Source of the DNA: Lactarius indigo
Taxonomy: Eukaryota; Basidiomycota; Agaricomycetes; Russulales; Russulaceae
Reading direction: 5' to 3'
Assembly (NCBI GenBank): GCA_025766275.1
Contig: JAFKAC010000008.1
Span: forward strand, 1,488,001 to 1,552,000
Length of the DNA: 64,000 nt
The notes beneath the pieces were generated by a model. The model was not told the origin of the DNA. It made no database searches and was given only the letters and a program-made list of their open reading frames with translations. Made by a program: the position numbers and the translations under genes. Shown piece by piece: positions 22,184 to 35,326 of this stretch (positions are counted from its first letter, which is position 1; the number at the start of each line of letters is the position of its first letter).

Positions 22184-24003
22184 TCAAAACAGTGAGCGCA
22201 CAGAGAAGAATACACTTACAGATAAGAGGTCAAGTTGATCATTGGTGGAAATACCGATGTCAGGAGAACTGGTAGCCGTCTCTAATGCTTGGGCACTCTC
22301 TGACTTTTGTGCGGAAATGGATAGATAATGAGATGTAGCGTCACCTGCCACACAGTGGGTCTCAGTAGGCATGGCGATCAATGAGCCACTTGAATTGTCA
22401 TCGCCAGGTGTTGTCTTGGGTGTTGTCTCAGGGATATCAGGTATCAGGATTGTAACTGGGAGGCAGAGACCTTTGAGTTTGACTTGGAAGTGATACTTTC
22501 TGTGATAGAAAGGGGTTATCATATTTAAAGTCAAAGGTCAGTGTCGCGATGTGTTGATTGGGTTGGGGGGGGGGGGGCCACCAAGAGTTGCTTACCAAGA
22601 CCGACGACTGAAATGACCGAATGGGTGCACATGCGGACATCAGAATGCTTAGCGGCTTGCTTAACGACCAACACTCTTGGTTAAGCAATTGCAATGGCTG
22701 ACAAATGGACAAGCTCATATTTGATGCAGCTTGAGGCTGTTCTGTGTTCCCCAATCCCGTGAACATGACTATGATATTCGATAGGATCACTGCCAACAAG
22801 AGTGAGGGGTTCTCTATTCCTGGTGCACAATCTTCTTTTCCCGCTCTACATTGCTCATGAGTAACAAGCCAGACAGAAATACATGCATCAAAGTGTGGCT
22901 ATGTGTTTCTCATTCCAAGACAGTCATCTATACATCCTGTGGTCAACCACTAGGCCACGATGGCGTACATCATCCATCATATCCTGCATTTGTGAGTAAT
23001 GCCATAATCTGATGTATTTCCCTGCTCAAAGATATCCGCCAATTCCTCTCAGACTCTGGGGGCCCCTGCAAGTGCCTAACTGGCGATGGTTGTCCCACGG
23101 ATCTGACATATCTTGGTGGGCAAGGTCTTAACAGACCTGATCATCGCCACAGCCACTATCTCCACTATCTCAAGTTTCCTGATGAGGTTACTTGCAAATC
23201 TCCCTGTTGGGATGGCACTGGGCCTCAGATTGAACATATATGTATGTATAAAACGTTTCCAGCTTTCCACCAAAGTCCACATTCTCGATCATTGGCTTCC
23301 ATGGAACCAGAGGTATCATGTACCGTGAAGCACTTGCAGCTGTTTTTGTGGAAGGATACGTTTGCAGTTTCTAAACTTGAAGCCAAGGGCTAGGTGTCTG
23401 AACCTCTTGGATAGATGGATTTTCTTCACATAACCTTTGCTTGGTCTCCATCAATGGCTTTCTCACCACAGTCACTCAGTGCCGGAATTGGCCTCTTCAT
23501 CATGTGATCACATTCCTTCCATCTGTAATTTCTGCCTTACTAACTGTCTTCAGCCTCATAGGACTTTGTATGTCATAGCCGTCCATCTTCCAGAGGTGTA
23601 CCTCTAACCTGCATTAAAGCGACAAATGGTCTTGGCATCATTGGTGGTGACACTATCAATTTTGTGGACCTCTGGGGTTGCACACCTCTTCCCTAAGCTT
23701 CCAGTGTATTGCGAGAGTGCCATGACGCATAAATCTACAATCTGGCTTGGTATATTACAGAGGGTAGGTTCACAGTGCGCCTATCGATGATGTGTGTTGA
23801 GTTTCGGGTCCACTATCCTGATAGTCTTTCTCAATTATCTCTTGGCCTCTTGGAACAAAAATCACCGCTTTCCCGTCCCATACATGGACTCCGGGGACGC
23901 TGCAATCAATGCTTTCAAGCAAGTTGTAACCGTTCAACGCATGAAACTTGTTAATGCCATTGATCACCACTAAATAAATGGAAAGGTATGCCTTCAGCAC
24001 AAT
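22184..24003 (-). CDS. Possible multi-exon host gene, unrecognised
   Basis: Several minus-strand pieces look like exons. One spans 24000-23770 (LNGYNLLESIDCSVPGVHVW, then VIFVPRGQEIIEKDY). Another near 23725-23615 reads MALSQYTGSLGKRCATPEVH and ends at a donor-like G|GTTAGAGG. A third, about 22500-22226, reads GLCLPVTILIPDIPETTP with an acidic/Ser-rich continuation and ends at a good donor TCT|GTAAGTGTA. The segments are in different frames with stops between them. No domain is recognised. I infer one or two genes with small introns, but the whole could be decayed. Confidence 0.3.
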
Positions 24004-24229
24004 TCTCTATGTCAACACCCTTGACATGACCAGGGTGCTCTACTCAATGGCAAAATTTGTGGGCTTATGCGACCTGGCCACAATAGACTTTGAGCACAGC
24101 ACTGTTGCTTAACCAAGGAGTTTGTACACTACCGGTGTGCGTGAACTGCCCACTTTCACCTGTTCTGCAAGCTATTTTGACAGTCAATCAGATTGCCACT
24201 GCATGGCAACCAAAAGTGTGCTAGCCGCT

Positions 24230-24690
24230 ATCATTTTAATGTCCGCAAGCAATGTCCACCAGTTGTCTGCCAAACCAAAATATGTGGTAACACAGATCGG
24301 ATAACCACCAGATAACACAATTGAAAGTCAGCCCAAGAGTTAGCCGCTTAACATGCTGTTGTCCGCTAACCCTCTGTATCTAAGTTTCCCAACTGAAAGT
24401 TGACAGAATTTATGAGTTGGTAGCTATATCACACAGCCAACATACAGCCCCTCTGCATGCAGCGAGGGAGAATACTGAAAAGCGCACTTCATGATTGTTT
24501 TCCACCAAGAATATAGCTACTAATAATGTTCTGATGTCTGCTTGGATGTCCGCCAACCCCAAAATAGGCGGCATCATGGATCTGGGAGATAAGCATTTGA
24601 AAATTAGCCACATTGCGCACAGTGCTTCCCATACGCATGTCTGCTAACATCAAAATGGGTGGGATCACGCCTGTATCTGAAGTCCCTGAA
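24230..24690. repeat. Degenerate repeats around GTCCGCC...AAAAT...GGCGG
   Basis: Three related units are seen: near 24239 (ATGTCCGC, then CAAAATATGTGG), near 24545 (ATGTCCGCCAACC, CAAAATAGGCGG) and near 24639 (ATGTCTGCTAAC, CAAAATGGGTGG). The middle one is a near-palindrome, CCGCC facing GGCGG around AACCCCAAAATA. Looks like a decayed palindromic interspersed repeat. Confidence 0.4.
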
Positions 24691-25247
24691 ATTTTGTATT
24701 TGCAACTGAGCTGTCGAGGAATGCATGAGTCTGTCCTCAAGGCCAAAAAAAGCACCCCAAATTCCCACTACTCACGTATCACCACAGCTGGGCAGCCTCT
24801 TCAGAAGGGTGTGATGAAGTCGGCCTTCTGTCACACAAATCGACAAAGAGGATCGAGGGTCCCATTTTCATCCCATGGTACTTCATGACCAGGGGGCCAC
24901 CTCATCTTTGTTTGTTACTGCAACAGCAAAAGCCAACTGTACCACCACTGTCATCGTCCCATCAGCTCACCCAAACAAGTTGTTGAGTACTCAGAGATCT
25001 CCACCATCTTCACTACATGAGATACTGTATTGAAAACAAAAAAAGTGGTGAGGGTGTCTCGAGAACAATATACATTTTATTACAATACATTTCTACATAA
25101 AGAAAAGGATGAAACTGGGGATAATGGGAGCGATGAATTAATGTGACAGGTTTCCGAGATGAAAAGCAATGGAAAGGGGCATTAAGAGAGGAGTTGCGTG
25201 ATGTGCGCACGTGCTCATGTTTGCACTGCTACATTGGCTGAACCTTA
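24691..25247. other. Spacer without a supported gene
   Basis: No coding frame with protein-like character. AACAATATACATTTTATTAC near 25063 is AT-rich. Confidence 0.3.
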
Positions 25248-25520
25248 CTAATTATGTGGTAGTGGTTTAGTCAAATGCCACAGAAAACACCAAAAATTGG
25301 TGCTGTCCTTGAAAGTGAGCTCATACTGCACAGAACTACTAGAGTTCAAACTCCATGTGAATGTCAACATATCCTGGAGTTTGAGAGTATTAGTGGATGA
25401 TAGTGACGATATGAGCTTGTATATGTGCCCCCATCCGAAGACATTCCCACTCTGCACAATCCTTCTTATAAAATGCAACGTAGTCATTGGGTTCACCAGC
25501 CATGAGGACTTCAAGCGCAA
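25248..25520 (-). CDS. Hypothetical protein fragment
   Basis: A 90-codon frame with globular-protein composition: SSWLVNPMTTLHFIRRIVQS, then GNVFGWGHIYKLISSLSS, and a C-terminal FKDSTNFWCFLWHLTKPLPH. The many aromatic residues and regular hydrophobic spacing argue against a chance frame. No family is recognised. The start is uncertain, because the first Met may lie within an exon. It stands alone, with no continuing frame on either side that I can support. Confidence 0.4.
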   Translation of the reverse strand: MRLKSSWLVNPMTTLHFIRRIVQSGNVFGWGHIYKLISSLSSTNTLKLQDMLTFTWSLNSSSSVQYELTFKDSTNFWCFLWHLTKPLPHN

Positions 25521-26459
25521 CTAGTCAAATGTTAGTGACTTCTATCGCTTGCATTTGGTGCAAGTACTAACAGTTCCCAGAACTTGGTTCTGTCAGATGA
25601 ATGACTGCTGGCTTCTCCAGGGTGTATCAATGGATATTCCAAATATACGATGTACAAAATGTGACGTCAGGAGTGGCAAAATGAATGCTGTGTGTTATTG
25701 AGTATTAAATAACCTAGAGGGATGATAATTGACCAATTCATGCTCTTGTAGAACGTTGCAGAGTCTGAATGATCAGAGCAAGATGAGAGGAGAGCAGTTG
25801 AAGCGAAAAAGATGAAGTATTGAGGTGAGATGGTGCTAGTACAGTGGTGATGGCAGTGGCGATGACGATGATGATGGCTCCAGTTACGAGAGGTGAGTTA
25901 GAGGAGAGGGACACACAAATATGAGGAACATTTTACTCACAATGGAGGAGTTCGAGATGCTTATAAGCATACCAGAACAGAGTACATACCAAATACATTC
26001 AGGCCCCCCCAACTTCCTTTACTTCGAGTGATAGCAGGAATCTAAGGATGGTAAGATCCGGGGAGATGCAAATGTCATGTGACCCTTTGTCTCAAGATGT
26101 TAGGTCGGCAGCGAGGTCTGGTGAGATTGAGCGGAGATGCCTAATTATAAGCAAGTGCGTGTTATCAAAGAGAGATTGAAAGGTAAAGGGTAGGGTGAGG
26201 ACGAACTTCACAAGCTGGCTATGCTAGCGTCTGCGAGGGTGAGGCCAGCTTTTGTTTCATAAATGGAATTCCAGATGAGAGCATGGGAGAGCTCAGTGAG
26301 TCACCAATTAGACTGAATATCAGCCTTGGCAACTCAGTAGCTGGATTGACAACAGTGTTTGGGACGGCATTAGCTCTGATTGTGTGGCCTGCCAAGGAAG
26401 ATCACGGCATCACTGAAAGGTCAACAGTTGGTGTAAGCGCCATGGAAAGGTCAGGAAAG
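25521..26459. other. Spacer, purine-rich in part
   Basis: No supported gene. The stretch 25790-25900 is purine-rich with GATGACGATGATGATGG. A weak plus frame at 26283-26513 runs into the microsatellite. Confidence 0.3.
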
Positions 26460-26503
26460 GAAGAAAAGAAAAGAAAAGAAAAGAAAAGAAAAGAAAAGAA
26501 AAA
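26460..26503 (+). repeat. (AAAAG)n microsatellite
   Basis: About eight tandem copies of the pentamer AAAAG, uninterrupted. The neighbouring sequence is also purine-rich. Confidence 0.95.
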
Positions 26504-26973
26504 TTTGCTGTAACGGGGTGTTGACGACAAGAACAGCATGCTCAATTTGATTGCAAGGGTGTCGTATGCAGCCCATCTGGCTTGTCTGCTACCAGGATTG
26601 TCCCAACTGGTGCATACCCCTGTGCTCCTGCACCCAACTCGCCCCTGGACTACGTGATCATCGGCGCAAATGCAGGTTCAATGTATGGGTGGTTGATGTA
26701 CATGGTCAGTCGGGCCGACCTGACGGGTGCAGCGTTCACGAAGAACCACCACAGTGTCGTGCACACTCGAAATATTAGTGAAGTTAGCCAACTCAGTCAT
26801 ACCTTGGGCCTTAGCTTTCATGTGTTCTTTGACATTGCCACTATCTTGTTGTACCCACTTATTCCACTTGATTTTCTCTGTTCTAATAGTGCAGGAATGA
26901 AGATGCATCTTCTGATAGGGCGAGTTTCTTGGAAATAGGATAAATAATTAGTGCACACAGACAATTGAACTAT
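26504..26973. other. Spacer with a weak minus-strand frame
   Basis: A minus frame at 26908-26678 (HMKAKAQGMTELANFTNISS) could be an exon of an unidentified gene or of the gene upstream. A plus-strand frame overlaps it. Neither has a recognised domain. Confidence 0.25.
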
Positions 26974-28867
26974 CTACAAACTATCTACATGTAGGTACTG
27001 CAAACCCTTGTTCTGATGATGGGCCCAGCCTGGCCACATGAGTCCAGTATTGCCACGCTGTTTTTCTGAGTCCAATGCATACTGGATGGCAATTGCAACA
27101 AACCCAATGACCACCGATAGGATATATATGAGCTTGTGATGCAAACACTTCCCTGAAATATCTGGACGCAAAAAGGAGCGAGAGGCTAGGGGATATTTGG
27201 TACCATCAGCATTTGGTACATTGCCATTAACTTGTTGGCCCACCTCCTGAATTGACATGGATGGAGTGTGGGAGGGAAGTAAAAATTCGGCACGGCCAGC
27301 ACCAGACATGCCACTGTTCACTTGTTTGTCTACCTCCTGATTCAGTGCAGGTGAGGTGCAGGAGGGAAGAGAAATTTTGGTGTCACCAGCACCAGATATG
27401 TCACTGTTCACTTGTCGGTTGGCTTCTTGATTCGGCGGAGATGAATTACGAGAAGGAACTTGAAGGGGAATTTCGGCGTCATCAGAACTGGGTATGTCGT
27501 CGTCCACTTGTTGGCCCACCTCCTTATTTGGTGCAGATGGGGTGTCAGTAGCCTGATCACAGTGGCATCAGTGGCAATGAACAGGAACATAGATTGAGTT
27601 CCAGGCCATTGTCTGGCACAAGTCAAGTTCAATATATAAGTAATCCCATTCACCGTTCCGTCAAGTGCAATTGGACTTGGAAAAGCTGCTCACCAGTATG
27701 ACGCGATTGGCAACTATTGATCTTGGACTCAAGTGCATCCTCAACTTGTGTGCAAAGATCATTTGATTCATTGAGTGCTTTCTCCAACCATTGGATCTTG
27801 AGGAAAAGCTCTTCCAACTTCAATTTGTAGACACTTCTGCCTGTAAGTGTGCCTGCTATTTGGACTGTCATTTACTATTGATATTGGGAAGTGGCGGGGT
27901 CGCACCAACTTTAAATATTCTAGCATTGGCCCTCTTCTAGATTGAGAAGCTGGTACCTCTGCTTGTGCTAAAGGCTGACTTGCCGGTGGTGTTGTGTCAG
28001 CAACCCCTGGACCCCTTGATTAATACCAGACAATGACCCAAAGAATATCAGACTTACTGCAGCTGTTAGGGGATGAGGATGGATTGCAACAAGCTGATCT
28101 TGTATTCACCCTGTCCTTCAGTCGTATCTCCTGCTCCCACTAAGACAGTTCAGAAGACAAGTCCTACACCTTTTCCTCCTTTTCCAAAAGCTGCTTCTTA
28201 AGGGTCTCGGCCTTGGTTTCGGCTGCTGTTCTGTACACAATCACTGCAGCCCGCTCCTTTTCAGCCTCATCCAAATCCTTTTTGCATGCTTCAAGCTGAA
28301 TTTGTGTTTCTTCGACAAGGAAGAGTGCACCTAAGCGTCTTTGTTCTTCACACTGTAGCTTCTGCAACAGGTTGTACGGCCATTAGCGCAGAAGGGACAC
28401 GAGAAAAGAGGTGTACCTTCTTGAGTGCATTGTATGTGGACTCATCCTCTGAATAGGGCACCTTTGGGACAGTATTTTGACATGGAGAATGCGAAGTTGG
28501 AATGTAAACATAGAATAAGAGTCGTGCATTATTCTTACGGAGAAATTGTTAGCCTCCTTTGTGCGCTCTATAATCCATGGCCCAAGGTTCTTGATAATTT
28601 TGAGGCCTGTATATTTTGGTAAAGCACAATGGATTGGGCAGTTGGACATGGAGGGATGAGATTTACTGACACTGAGGGCAATCCTTCACTGCCTCCTCTA
28701 ATTTCATCATGGTCGTTTCTAGGCCAATTTGGCGGGTCAGATGAGCTGGGTATGATTAAATGAGGAACTGAACCTGCTATAGGACAAGAATCATGAATGA
28801 TTTCATCCTCATTTTGTGGGGGTGAATGTGAGATACCAGAATTAGAAAGGTTGACAGGATGGTCCAT
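26974..28867 (-). CDS. Multi-exon coiled-coil protein, probably tail-anchored
   Basis: A likely host gene. Exon pieces from a Met at 28867: an acidic Ser/Pro-rich start; KIIKNLGPWIIERTKEANNF (about 28605-28539) before GTAAGAATAA; DESTYNALKK before GTACACCTC; a long coiled coil at 28367-28164 (ETQIQLEACKKDLDEAEKER); WEQEIRLKDRVNTRSACC near 28140; a second coiled coil at 27830-27700 (LEELFLKIQWLEKALNESND). The final exon (about 27550-26974) has four degenerate repeats of roughly 36 residues (QVNSDISGAGDTKISLPS), then one hydrophobic segment LIYILSVVIGFVAIAIQYAL about 35 residues from the end. A single C-terminal membrane span after coiled coils suggests a tail-anchored tether, by inference only. 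Splice phases were not all resolved. Confidence 0.5.
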
Positions 28868-30240
28868 CCTGATACCCAACCAGAAAGGAGTTAGGAGCAG
28901 TGGAAGGACTGGATCCTTGATGGTTTGAAGCTGGAAAGTGATTCTGCAGAAAGGAGAGAAGAGAGGGAAGGAGTAAGGGATGTGCAAGCGGTGTGGAGAC
29001 AAGAATAAAAGCAAGATGACGAGACAGCGAGATGATGGCAAGAAAGTTAGCCCGAAATCAGAATGTGGTCCATTGTATATTCTGGGCACCTTTGAAACGA
29101 GCCTGACAGTAAGAATATACAGTATTAAAGGGTGGTGACACGTCGTTTCTGTATTAGCAAGAATCTCTGAGTCTTAAATACATGCCAGTGGGGCCAGTAT
29201 TTACTAAGCCCGAGCCTATGAGTAGTTGCAGAATGGAGTGCAGAAAGTAAAAAACAGAGTAAGGAAAAAGAAGAGTGGCATAGGAAGGGGGAGCAAGAAA
29301 GGGATGGAGCACAAAACAAGAAGCGAGAACGATGTGTGGTAAGGTACAAAGCAGCAGATCAGGAAATGAATCAATGATCGCAATGAGATGGGCAAACCGA
29401 TGCAGAAATAAAGGGATAAGCGAATGGGCCAGATGCATGTTGTAGGGGTGGAAATTGTACTTGAGGCCTGGAGAGACGGTGCACATACACGTTGCCCGGG
29501 ACTGGGGAAAGGGCTGATGAAGCCCAAGACAATCGCGGGTGGAGTAAGTTGACAAAACAAAGACATTAGTGAGGTGACTGAGGTTGACAAAAGGAGATGG
29601 CAACGAGTGGCGAGGACAAAGCTAAGGCCACATGAAGCAATGTGGGAACACGTGGCCAGTGAACTAGTGAACAGGAGTTAACCATTTTATTGGTGGGTGA
29701 TGGCTTCTTGGGCTGGGACATCACATGCATCACATGCGGACATGGCCATGTCTGTGTGCAGAGACCACTGAATCTTGCAATGCATTGGGAATCAAGTTCT
29801 GTTTCTGCCAGGGTTTCCATGCGTTTCTGCTTTTGTGCACTCTCTCATTATGTCCAACTTACTGTGTTGATTCAAGCGCGACACCCACAGATATGGTCGT
29901 TGTAGTAAAATGATGCTACCTATCATTTATGCCTCACTAGCAAGGTCACTAGCTTCAATGTATACCTGAATAGCGTACTCATACTTGTAGTTACAAGGCT
30001 TGACTCGGAACATGCTCCTGAATAACTAACTGCTTTTCCTGTCTCACTTCTTGTTATCCTTTTCCCTCAAATGGGTACTGAACCGAATTTTGAAACTTGC
30101 CACTGGGTCTATGCTCTTAGACCGACAGCTCTTCATCTTGATGTGTGTCTTCACCACGGCCATGCTGGCCCAATTTGGGGAAGGCACCTTTCTCTTTTCA
30201 GGGATAGGGCATGTCTCTTTGTGTGTGCTTTGGTTATTTT
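28868..30240. other. Spacer without a supported gene
   Basis: Minus-strand frames of up to 149 codons at 29154-29603 and upstream of 28867 are Leu/Phe/Ser-rich and look like reads through pyrimidine-rich DNA (purine-rich on the plus strand), not like proteins. This may be the promoter side of the minus-strand gene starting at 28867. Confidence 0.35.
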
Positions 30241-31915
30241 CTAACTTGACAATGCGGTGCAAATGGTTAATACCATCTGGATGTCACCCTTTGTACAAGG
30301 CCCATCCTTGAACGAAATGTCATTCACAATTAGTACATGGTGTATCGAGATGCGCACCTGGGGTTGCTTCCGAATACGTTTGATGTCCTTGGCCTTAGAA
30401 GACGTCAGTGACAGCTCATAAGGGGAGTTGTCTGAACAACGAACCAAGGTGGAAAGGAGGCTCCTGCGAGAGATAATCAATCTCCTTGCTGGATGAGGAA
30501 GAGCTGCTGTGCCCCGTCGTTTCAGTACTGTAGTTCTCACTGTCAGTGTTGTTGGCTTCAGAATCGTCATTTTCCAAGTTTGCATTGCTGTCTCTGCAAC
30601 TGCTGCTTCCAATACTATCACCGGAGTTGTGACCCTTGTCACCACCCTCCATGACGATGTCATTTGGGTCACTCTTTCCCCCTGAATTGTCATCACCTTC
30701 CATGTCGCTTTCCTGCATGTTGATGTCCCCCTCACTGCGTCCCCTGAATTGCTCAGGCCAGCCATGTCATTCTCACTCTCTATGGAACTCCCCGAGTGCT
30801 TGTAGAGATGTTCAGATTGTCCATCTCTGCTAGCCACCTGTGTGGATAGAAGATGAATACCCCGAAAATATCTGGTAGATAAGTAGGGGGACACACCCCA
30901 TAGTTGTATGGTGTGATCCACATTGAGACTCGGGAAAAGTTGCCTCTTACAGGAAATCTGGCAGGGGGGGCAAGAGGTCCATTATAAATCCGAAGAGACC
31001 CCTTGCCTCCGCCCTGTTGGGACTGTGAAAGAAGATTAAACCGATATTTGAATAACTAATAGCAAAACCATACCTGGAGATATGACAGCTCAGGCGCAGT
31101 CATTGCTAAGTAAGACTCGAGTGTGGAAGCTGATGTGGGGATATTTGGCATCAATAAACTTGGCCCAGCAGAGCCAGCATTTCTGACATCACTCTTTGTA
31201 AAACATATTGGTCAGCGTCTGCAAGAATACTACTGAAATCACGCACCCCAAATTCACGTCGAAATATGGGAGTCGGACTATTGTTTGCAGGTGTGCCAGT
31301 GTTGCCTACTGTGTCGACGTTTGTGATGCCCTGTGGCCGTTTTGTCTTGCCTTTGAGTGACCGGCTGGGCAGTCTACTAGGAGGGAAAATACTTCGTGGA
31401 CAGCACAGAGTGTTGATATGAAAGGGAGTGGCAAGCCCAGTAAGCTTTGATCGTGATTTTCTGGGATGACGCGGAACCTTTTGCTTTTGCTGCTGAGAGA
31501 CTCGGTTTCGCTTTACAGGTTCTGCACCCTGCACAGTGATTGTGTTCTTCTGTAGATGGAGTGCAGTAGCTGGTGTAACAGTACTGTGGGATGACGATTC
31601 TGAACTCAATGAGTTACGCATATGTCCCGATGTGGGGCTTGATGTGGGAGATAGCTGAAGAGAAACAAGTGGATCGAAACGGGGAGTGAGAGACATAACC
31701 TGAGTGAGTAGTGGTAGTGGGTTGCCGTACGATATTAGAGCGAAAGCAGACAGCCAGTCCGACACAGCCTGTCAGTACCAGCATGCCAAGATTCTACAGA
31801 CAGAGCACTTTGTTTCCAAGTCATGCCACCAAGTCATGCCACTGATTAGAATCACCGGGTTATGGTCTCAACACAGACCGGGGTTCACAATTCTAGGGTT
31901 TGACATGGGGACACC
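30241..31915 (-). pseudogene. Decayed gene, paralogue A of an inverted pair
   Basis: Homologous piece by piece to the plus-strand locus 39992-42902. In order: NPGLC motif near 31890; CSVC near 31830; a Ser-rich part and SRSKLTGLATPFHI (about 31430); GKTKRPQ; FGVRDFSSILADADQYVLQR near 31240; PNRAEARGLFGFIMDLLPPL near 31020-30960; FIFYPHRWLAEM near 30850; an acidic Ser/Asp/Asn-rich block (30718-30416); and SRRSLLSTLV near 30460. The blocks lie in several frames, some needing introns; the acidic block and the SRRSLLSTLV block are in different frames, suggesting a frameshift. Paralogue B keeps those two in one frame. Product unknown. One block (SRRSLLSTLV to 30241) continues with KAKDIKRIRKQPQVRI, a basic tail missing from B. 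Confidence 0.5.
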
Positions 31916-33573
31916 AGAAAATAGAGAGGGTGATCATAATAGGCATAGCCATTCAAAGTGGCATTGCCAGCACTATTTCGGGCTTGATACAAGGTATCGG
32001 CTAACTGCACTAAAATAAGGCACACCAGTGGCTCTGGAAACAACGGCTAATGCTGGTGTGATGTTGATAGTCTTGATTTATGGTCAGTACTACTATTCCC
32101 CTCTGAAGCAACACCTCATCCACAGACTTACACATATTCTTATTGTAGAGATGCAAGAGTATTTTTGAAGTGACTGCTGAGAAACAGTGTCTGGAAACAT
32201 TGAAAGTCCAGATCTGGACCTGAGAATTGGATGCAAGTGGGCAGCGCTGCCATGAAAGACAGCTTAGGCGCCTCATGGCCAAGCTTCACAATAGTACTAT
32301 GACATGCACATTTCAAACTTGAAGTCCACTCTTAATCATCACTTAAGTTTAGTTTTAGATGCATGATCACCTCAGAAAAACCTTCGGTGCAGCCTGAATC
32401 CATTTATGAAATGGTTCTGGTGAGTTTTGTTTTTCATGATCATGTAAACGTTGGCAAGCACAAGCTCGCAGTGCTAACAACTATATACTGTCTGACGGTG
32501 CCTTCCCACCAGAATTCTGCCAATGGCCATGGCCAAGCCCCCGATTTTTCCACCCTCCTCTAGAAACAGGATCTCAGCACCAAGGTTTTTGGGAACGCTG
32601 AAATGGGGCTGGTAGCCCAGTGGCTCTAGCCAGCTGGGTCTCTACTGTCCTGCGTGTCATCCCCCCCTGGTGAACTTCCCTCAATTCCCTGCTCCCACTT
32701 AAGAGCAGAACTAGCCATATTTAAAAATAAGATTATATTCGTGCACTGCCACTGCATGGTGATGGGCATGAGGAGGAGGGGCGTGGTTTGTAGTGCATTA
32801 TGAATCATCGGGCAAACACCACCAAAAGTCTGGTGCTTGTTTCTAAGTTGAGAAATGAAAGTCATTCAAAATTGAGACAGTTGCAATGGCAAGCATGACG
32901 CATCCATGGGTTTCAGGATGTCTGATCAGCTTGGAAATATGGTTAAGACCTCACTATTGTATAGCTGAAGATGGCAGAACAGTTGCAACCGCTCTCAGTT
33001 TGTGCAGAAGCGGTATGCACTAATAGGGTGAATTTGTATGGCAGGGGGAGAACGACCTTACAAGAGGGTACCATATGTACACCAATTAGCAGCCAAGGCC
33101 CTAGACTGTGAGCACGAGCCAATGCACAGAGGTGAGGTGAGAGTGAGGGTATGCAACGCCAGAAAGAGAACAAAGACAGACCTGAATCAAGGTGACTAGG
33201 TGATTAATAGACACAAGGAGATGAAGGGTCAATGGCGATGGCGACCAGAGGAGTGAGGGAGGGTGATCACGGTGACTCACAAGGGGCCATGCTGGAGCCT
33301 TGACTTTCAAACAATCAGTACTGTGAGCATATTCCATTGGACACGATGGGATTTGGAGTCATGAGTAACACAAAGGGGGAAGTGTGGAAATGGAGTGGGG
33401 CAAAGGAAGTGTTTACATGTACCTAAGCCGTGAGGGGGAAAGTAGTGAAAGGGGGAATGTGGGCTGCTCAACTCGGATGACACACTCTTCTAGTTCTGGG
33501 AAGCGTTAGCCGGTTTCAACATGTAGAACAGTGATAAATACATACACCACTAACCAGATGTCGTAAATGCCAT
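31916..33573. other. Spacer without a supported gene
   Basis: Only short unconvincing frames on both strands; no repeat recognised. Confidence 0.35.
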
Positions 33574-34103
33574 TCACACCCACCTGGTGACCTCGTTGGC
33601 CAGTTGAATCAAGTGCAAATTGGGAGTTGGTTTGCTGAAGATGGGACTGTCACAAAGCGGACATTTCTTTGTCAACTGGGATGGGGCACTGTCTTCCACC
33701 TTCGACTTGAGACAGCTCTCGCAAAACAAGTGACCACACCCTATCCTGTCAGAATTGTGGGTATTAGGCTTCATTCTTTGCACAGTAACGGACGCTCTGT
33801 TCCATATAACTTACACAGTTGGCTTGATCATTGTACTGCTGCATAGGCCACACACAATGCTCTGCATTCCACCTTTTGAGTTCAGTGTGGATTCCACTGA
33901 GAATGACATACCTGTCTGATGAGAGCCCATAAAGTTTTGATATGGTAGTAGCCCAACTCAACTTGCCCATCCATCAAATCAAGGTGTGTTGCACTCTCAA
34001 AATAACTTTCTTCCTTTGAATTTCCATTACCAGCAACAGAAGATTCCTCCTTGGATAGTGTGGGTTTCAGGAGGGTTGAGCAGGAAACATCAGGGCCTGG
34101 CAC
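33574..34103 (-). CDS. RING-finger-like gene fragment
   Basis: The 3' exon (about 33755-33574) encodes GCGHLFCESCLKSK, a spacer, and KKCPLCDSPIFSKPTPNLHL. This is the second half of a C3HC4 RING: C-x-H-x2-C-x2-C and the final C-x2-C. The first C-x2-C pair is not seen in frame; upstream lie donor- and acceptor-like sites (GTAAGTTAT near 33817, TCTGACAG near 33745), so it may sit in a small unplaced exon or be lost. An upstream exon (34103-33905) reads SKEESSVAGNGNSKEESYFE then YYHIKTLWALIRQ, ending at GTATGT. RING proteins are usually ubiquitin ligases; without the first zinc ligands this one may be dead. Confidence 0.45.
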
Positions 34104-35326
34104 ATTGTGAGTATCCTATAGTGTTTGAGTTTCCATCAGATACTTGGTCAATCGGTGATCTAGTTGTGTTGTCACCTTAATCCTTGCAATGACGCTTGAT
34201 ATGTCGTTGTCATCAACTATTCAGTGAGAGATCAACTCAAAGCTGTCTTCAGGTCGCATAATATGATGGTGAGGATAACAAGTTCGTACACACAGTAGAA
34301 AAACATTCATATCCCTGGAGCTGGGTGGCATGTCGATCCCTCTAATCTACCCATCATCGCGTGTGGTCAACCGATGCTGCCACTCTGACACAGTGACACC
34401 ATAGTCCAGGCTGCAGTGAGGCAGCCCCTAGAACTGGCTAAGCTGACTCAAAAAGTAATCGGGCCATACTGTTTTTTGACAATGCCTGTTGTCTGAGCCT
34501 GTTATGGGTGACAAACAATAAGTTCAAAGCACAGTAACAAAGTTAAGCGGACAATGTGACTGCACACCTGGGACACAGGCAATCGTGGTTCAAGTTGAGT
34601 CAACATAGCTATTCCTGTGAGAATGCAGCTGTGAAAGAGGCGCCCGGGTATGATGCATGATGGCCTGGCTTTGTTCATTGGACCCTGATGGTTTTGAAGG
34701 GCGCCACCTGACAGGAAAGCACTGCGGGACAGAGGGCAGGGCATGTACAAGATTAGCACCGATAAGCACCAGTTGACATGTTGACAATGCAGGCTCACCA
34801 GACTCCTGCCTTCCTATCCCCCTATATCATGAGGTTGTTGGCTCTTCCAATTCTGCATAATCATTGTGTCAGACTTCCTACAACATAGCAACTCAACACT
34901 TGCACTATGGGTGGCATGGCGGGCTGGCTATCTGGGAGACAACACCAGTACAACACCCTTATCTCAATTCATTCCTACTGGACTGCATGATGCAGGTGAG
35001 GCAAAAAAAAATTGTGCCAATCTCCACAAACATACATAACTGAGATTGACTTGAAAGAACGCACAAGTGTCCTCGAGGCGAAATCCAATAGAAGGGTACC
35101 GAATTGAAGTGGGTGCAAGCAGCTCGTGGGCACTGGCAGTCTGGGTACATTGAGTTCCCTACCAAACACTCTTTTTTTGATTAGTTGAATCTATTTTTAT
35201 TATTACAGGAAAGGAACGTTTGGCCCAGGCTTTCATCCCACCTCAGTGACCCCACGATGTCTTTTCTTTGCCACGTGTATTTTTTTGGCATAGACTTGGC
35301 ACTATCTTGTCAGCATGCTCTGGTGT
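34104..35326. other. Spacer with weak minus-strand frames
   Basis: Minus frames at 34502-34798 and 34975-35169 (the latter SFKSISVMYVCGDWHNFFLP) have some protein-like character but no known domain or clear splice sites. No repeats seen. Confidence 0.25.
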